DNA from: Planctomycetales bacterium
Lineage (GTDB): Bacteria > Planctomycetota > Phycisphaerae > SM23-33
NCBI GenBank assembly: GCA_030673005.1
Contig: DAOVFI010000015.1
Coordinates: 1-17,262, forward strand
DNA length: 17,262 bases
Reading direction: 5' to 3'
Each line of letters begins with the position of its first letter. The first letter of the stretch is position 1. Positions 14,111 to 17,262 of this stretch are shown in pieces. The notes beneath the pieces were generated by a model, which saw only the letters and a program-made list of their open reading frames with translations, had not been told where the DNA came from and did no database searches. Both the position numbers and the translations under genes were made by a program.

Positions 14111-15480
14111 TTCCGGCAGCGGGACGATCTCGCCGGCCTCCGGCAGCAAGGAAATACACGAATGAGAATCGCCGCAACAAAACCACTGTTCGCCTGGGAC
14201 TGCCTCGAAGACAGCCCAACACTCAAGACCATCAGGCAGTTCCTCAAAAGCGTCCCCGACGCAAAACTGCTGGCCTCGCTGCGCCAGTGGCGAGGCAAAG
14301 GCAGGGACGACTACCCCGTAAGCGTCCTGTGGGGAACGATGCTCCTGACAATCCTGCTGCGCCACCAGTCCGTCGAGTCCTGCCTCGGAGAACTGCGACG
14401 CAATGCGGCGCTGCGACTACTGATCGGAATCCGATCCGAAACGCAGGTCCCCAGGAAGTGGAACATGTCCCGTTTTATGAAAGTCCTTGGGACCAAGCCG
14501 CACCTGACGCTTCTGCACGAGGTGTTTGACACAATGGTCCGGCAGCTGGCGGAGGTCGTCAGCGACCTTGGCGTCCACACGGCCGGCGATGCTTCGGGAC
14601 TGTCGGGGCGGCTGCCGCGAAGCAAGAACCCTCTCAAGAATCCCTCCCTGCCCCAGCCGACCGGAGGCCGCAAGGAATACACCGACGAGGAAGGCAATGT
14701 CACAAAGGTCGTCGAGTGGTTCGGCTACAAGTTCCACCTGCTGGTGGACACCTCTCATGAAGTGGCCCTGGCATATCAGATTACCTCGGCCAACACGGGC
14801 GATAACAAGGTGCTGCCGGATATTCTGGCCGAGGCTCAGCAGAACCTTCCGGTCCAGAAACCCAAGCGGAAAAACGATCCGGAACGTGGCCGTATTCGGA
14901 CGCTGGCGTACGACAAGGCAGCCGACGACGAAAAGGTCCACGAGTTGTTGCATGAGGCAAAGATCGCACCGGTGATCGAGAACCGCTCGATGTGGAAGGA
15001 GAACTTCGAGCGGATGCTTCCAGGCCACGACGGCAACAGCAACATCGTCTATGACGAGGCGGGGACGGTTTATTGCTACGACAAGGTCAGCGATCCTCCG
15101 GTTCGTCACAAGATGGCCTACATCGGACACGAGCCGTCACGCGGAACGCTGAAGTATCGCTGCGGTGCCTGTCACGGCGGCTGGAAGTGCCCCTCACACA
15201 AGCGATGCAATGCCGGCAGAAAGTACGGCAAGACGGTGCGGGTCAAGCGGGAGATTGATTTGCGTCGTTTTCCGCCGATCCCGCGCGCGACGAAGCAGTT
15301 TGAGAGGCGGTACAAGGGGCGGACAGCCGTGGAGCGTGTCAACGCCCGCATCAAGATATTCTGGGGCGCCGACGACGGCAACATCACGGGGGCCGAAAGA
15401 TTCCACGGATACTTAGGAGTGGTGATGGTCGTACACATCGGTCTGGCGGCGGCGAACTTCAGAAGGTAATTCACATATTT
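14111..15480 (+). mobile_element. Insertion sequence with DDE transposase, ends unresolved
   Basis: The element is defined by the intact transposase at 14162-15469 and by the abrupt end of acyltransferase similarity close to its stop codon on the right. I could not find convincing terminal inverted repeats or a target duplication, so both boundaries are estimates, good to some tens of bases. A weak GTTCCG match (14110-14115 against 15488-15493) is the best candidate. Size near 1.4 kb fits a single-gene insertion sequence. Confidence 0.5.
14162..15469 (+). CDS. DDE transposase (DUF772 / IS1182-IS5-like)
   Basis: This enzyme cuts and joins the ends of its insertion sequence. The 435-residue protein has an InsH/DUF772-type N-terminal region (about 20-90: DYPVSVLWGTMLLTILLRHQ, then LRRNAALRLLIGI). 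An RNase H-like core follows, with candidate catalytic residues D143 (HTAGDASG), D251 (LAYDKAADDEKV) and E391 (RTAVERVNARIK). A cysteine cluster between the second and third (YRCGACHGGWKCPSHKRCN, about 332-350) looks like a small zinc ribbon inserted in the core. The C-terminus, GYLGVVMVVHIGLAAANF, is usual for the group. The frame is intact, with AAGGA about 9 nt before the ATG, so the element may still be active. It lies between the housekeeping block and a truncated acyltransferase. The exact IS family is uncertain. Confidence 0.88.
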   Translation: MRIAATKPLFAWDCLEDSPTLKTIRQFLKSVPDAKLLASLRQWRGKGRDDYPVSVLWGTMLLTILLRHQSVESCLGELRRNAALRLLIGIRSETQVPRKWNMSRFMKVLGTKPHLTLLHEVFDTMVRQLAEVVSDLGVHTAGDASGLSGRLPRSKNPLKNPSLPQPTGGRKEYTDEEGNVTKVVEWFGYKFHLLVDTSHEVALAYQITSANTGDNKVLPDILAEAQQNLPVQKPKRKNDPERGRIRTLAYDKAADDEKVHELLHEAKIAPVIENRSMWKENFERMLPGHDGNSNIVYDEAGTVYCYDKVSDPPVRHKMAYIGHEPSRGTLKYRCGACHGGWKCPSHKRCNAGRKYGKTVRVKREIDLRRFPPIPRATKQFERRYKGRTAVERVNARIKIFWGADDGNITGAERFHGYLGVVMVVHIGLAAANFRR

Positions 15481-15909
15481 CAGCCAGCGGAACCGTGCCG
15501 TCAGCGGATGAGGACGCATGAACAGAAGCACGATACAAGCGAATTCGATAAGACGCAGAAGGGCATTATGCTCCTTCGGCCCCTGACCCCGAACCCAAAG
15601 CACCGACAGAAACCACAAGGCCGCCGCGCGGTAAGCAACGTGGGCCAGGATTTTCCATAGCGGTACGCCTTTTTCGAGCCGCCTGTCCACCGCAAGCGGA
15701 ATGGCCGCTCCAAGGCAGAAAAGAAAAAATGGAAAAACCAGGTCCACCCACGTCAACCCGCTGGGCTTTTGCATGTGTCCCATCCACCCGCCGAGTTCCC
15801 CGATGTCCGTGTTGTGAAGGATCATGGCGAAGATGGTCAGGCCGTGCAACGTATCGAGTGCTTGAAATCTTCTCATAGCAGTAAGATTCTGTATCGCCGT
15901 CTTTTTCAT
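15474..15909 (-). pseudogene. Truncated DUF5009 / HGSNAT-like membrane acyltransferase
   Basis: About 145 residues match the N-terminal part of the heparan-alpha-glucosaminide N-acetyltransferase-like family. These are multi-pass inner-membrane proteins that acetylate sugars using cytoplasmic acetyl-CoA. Visible are MRRFQALDTLHGLTIFAMIL with the conserved start of the first membrane helix, the second helix WVDLVFPFFLFCLGAAIPLA, then RAAALWFLSVLWVRG and FACIVLLFM. After RFRWLKYV the frame passes into antisense of the transposase end, so about 60 per cent of the usual 370-400 residues is lost. The frame stays open by chance for 100 more codons inside the insertion sequence. No C-terminal remainder is seen on the other side. 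Start is ATG 15909 or 15876; neither has a ribosome-binding site. Confidence 0.75.
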
Positions 15910-15964
15910 AATCAACACGGCAGTGTATCGCTCCAACCCGTGTCGCTTCAAGAAAGAACAAAGG

Positions 15965-15992
15965 TTGGTTTCGGCGAAAGGGGTCATATAAA
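15965..15992 (+). promoter_or_regulatory. Probable promoter for the plus-strand gene at 16018
   Basis: TTGGTT (15965-15970) and TATAAA (15987-15992) are separated by 16 nt. Transcription would begin near 15999. A strong ribosome-binding site, AAGGAG (16003-16008), follows 9 nt before the ATG. The -35 is only moderate. Confidence 0.4.
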
Positions 15993-16017
15993 ATGCCGCC
16001 GGAAGGAGAAAAACGCT

Positions 16018-17262
16018 ATGAACGACATTGCCGCACGAAGACGAGAACTTCTTGAACGGGTCATCGAAGCGTATGACGGATCCGCCATGGACGATTACGA
16101 TGAACTGGACTCGATCGACCGCCCGTTGACGCTGGAAGAACACCAGATCGTCAAAAAATGGGAGAGCAGACTCTGGTCGATCAACCATTCACGCCTGGTT
16201 CTCGGAAGGGACATCGACAAGGCCAATCGGTACTTCGAGTCCGTCCGCCCCGATCCGCGGCTGCTGAAATGGAAAGACGGAATGATCGACACGGGCGACT
16301 GGGACTTCCCCGGCATAATGCTGCTCAAGACCGTCCTGGACTTCGGGCCTTCGGACCTGCTGAGCGAAAAAGCCAAAGAGCACCTCAAGGCGATATTCAC
16401 CGAATGGAAGCAGCCTCGTCCGACGGTCAACAGGGATAACGACCGCGTCGCCCGCTGGCCCGTCATACATACCGAGAACCACGATATAATGTGCCTGACC
16501 ATCGGCCTGTTCGGGGCGATGCTGGCCGAGAGGGACACCGCCGGGTATGAAAGGGAACTGTCGAAATCCCTGGCGTGGCGGTTCGAGCGCGGCTGGGTCG
16601 AGTGGCACTCGCCATGCTACCAGGTCCACTATCTTAACCCGCTGCTGATCCTCGCCCGGCACGCGCCGTCGCCCGAACTGCGCAAGGGCGCATCCGACCT
16701 TATCAACCTCCAGATGGCCGAGAGGGCCTTGTTAAGCGTCAACGGTTGCCTCGGCGGGCCGTTCTATCGCGGATACGATCGGCATATCGCCGACGACTGC
16801 TGCGACGGATACCTGGCAGTGATGTGGCTGGCATTCGGCCTGGGTGAGCCGGGGCTGAATCTGAAGGAAGGCGTGGCCTTCGCCGCCGACTGCTTCGAGC
16901 CGGACCCGATCGTCTCAGCCCTGGCGGCGGAGGCAGCCTCGAGACCGCTGCTGCAATATAAGGGCACGCGCCTGCCCCCGCCGGGACAGGACAGCCCGAG
17001 GATGATTTATTACTACAACACGCCGCACATCTGCATGGGCTTTATGAACGCCTTCGGCTTCGGACACCAGTCGCGGTTCTTCAACGTAATGTTCGCCGAC
17101 GAGCCGTCAAAGAGCCTGCGGACCTTTATGCGCGACGAGCAGTTGCATTCCGTCTGGGACCAGCGGAACGAACGGGGCGAATTGGTTCAGCACGAAAACT
17201 GGCTCATATCCCGGGGCGCCCTGGTCGAAGAAGGCGGAATTAAACCGACCAAGGCCGGTGAG
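16018..17262 (+). CDS. Hypothetical protein, probable alpha/alpha-toroid carbohydrate-active type, 3' end outside window
   Basis: The frame is open for all 415 visible codons from an ATG with AAGGAG 9 nt upstream. There is no signal peptide or membrane segment, so the product looks cytoplasmic. Helix-rich stretches (about 40-290) carry HTENHDIMCLTIGLFGAMLA at 151-170, WHSPCYQVHYLNPLLIL at 196-212 and GGPFYRGYDRHIADDCCDGY at 246-265. Then comes YYYNTPHICMGFMNAFGFGH at 331-350, followed by QSRFFNVMF. The ENH motif and the pattern of aromatic residues before a glycine-rich GHQ resemble large hypothetical proteins related to heparinase or alginate-lyase toroids found in planctomycetes. This is my recollection of motif style, not a search result, and no catalytic role can be assigned. 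It is divergent from the truncated sugar acetyltransferase next to it, which hints at a polysaccharide-processing neighbourhood. Confidence 0.8.
   Translation, partial: MNDIAARRRELLERVIEAYDGSAMDDYDELDSIDRPLTLEEHQIVKKWESRLWSINHSRLVLGRDIDKANRYFESVRPDPRLLKWKDGMIDTGDWDFPGIMLLKTVLDFGPSDLLSEKAKEHLKAIFTEWKQPRPTVNRDNDRVARWPVIHTENHDIMCLTIGLFGAMLAERDTAGYERELSKSLAWRFERGWVEWHSPCYQVHYLNPLLILARHAPSPELRKGASDLINLQMAERALLSVNGCLGGPFYRGYDRHIADDCCDGYLAVMWLAFGLGEPGLNLKEGVAFAADCFEPDPIVSALAAEAASRPLLQYKGTRLPPPGQDSPRMIYYYNTPHICMGFMNAFGFGHQSRFFNVMFADEPSKSLRTFMRDEQLHSVWDQRNERGELVQHENWLISRGALVEEGGIKPTKAGE

Noticed and set aside
14110..15493. GTTCCG as terminal inverted repeats of the insertion sequence
   Set aside because: Only six bases match clearly and no target duplication flanks them, so it is too weak to fix the ends.
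15172..16188. Full 338-codon minus-strand frame as one intact membrane protein
   Set aside because: Only about 145 codons resemble an acyltransferase. The C-terminal part is antisense transposase, and the N-terminal part overlaps the divergent gene at 16018.

Overview
The window looks like chromosomal DNA from a GC-rich Gram-negative bacterium, most likely a planctomycete of the Phycisphaerae type. This rests on the LpxC-FabZ fusion, tandem LpxA paralogues, diderm outer-membrane genes, and several short-repeat families common in environmental genomes. It is inferred from gene content, not from a marker search.

Positions 1-13565 are one long minus-strand housekeeping block. In transcription order (high to low coordinates) it reads tRNA-Gln(TTG), prs, rplY/ctc, pth, rpsF, ssb, rpsR, rplI, dnaB, bamA, ompH/skp, lpxD, lpxC-fabZ, an lpxA paralogue, and lpxA, which is cut by the window edge. 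The first half is the widely conserved PRPP synthetase / peptidyl-tRNA hydrolase / S6-SSB-S18-L9 / replicative helicase cluster. The second half builds the outer membrane: BamA inserts beta-barrels, OmpH/Skp is a periplasmic chaperone, and the Lpx enzymes start lipid A synthesis, with FabZ supplying hydroxyacyl chains. Three starts appear to be non-ATG: lpxC (TTG), pth (TTG) and bamA (GTG).

Many gaps in this block hold palindromic or tandem repeats: an 87-bp palindrome, a CTCTGCG-type inverted pair, several GTGGCACAGGTT palindromes, a CATTCCG heptamer array, an LPAGRQ-type palindrome, and a duplicated ribosome-binding segment before ompH. They sit between co-oriented genes and are the least explained structure in the window.

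Positions 13566-14161 are a poorly coding junction with a repeat, a likely terminator and short degraded-looking reading frames. Next comes an insertion sequence with an intact 435-aa DDE transposase (14162-15469, plus). Its right end abuts a truncated DUF5009/HGSNAT-like membrane acyltransferase (minus). A divergent plus-strand gene with a clear promoter and ribosome-binding site starts at 16018 and runs off the end. It resembles large alpha/alpha-toroid carbohydrate-active proteins, but I cannot assign a function. I found no CRISPR array, phage genes or convincing new defence system; the strongest novelty candidates are the intergenic repeats and the shared acidic tails on ribosomal proteins.
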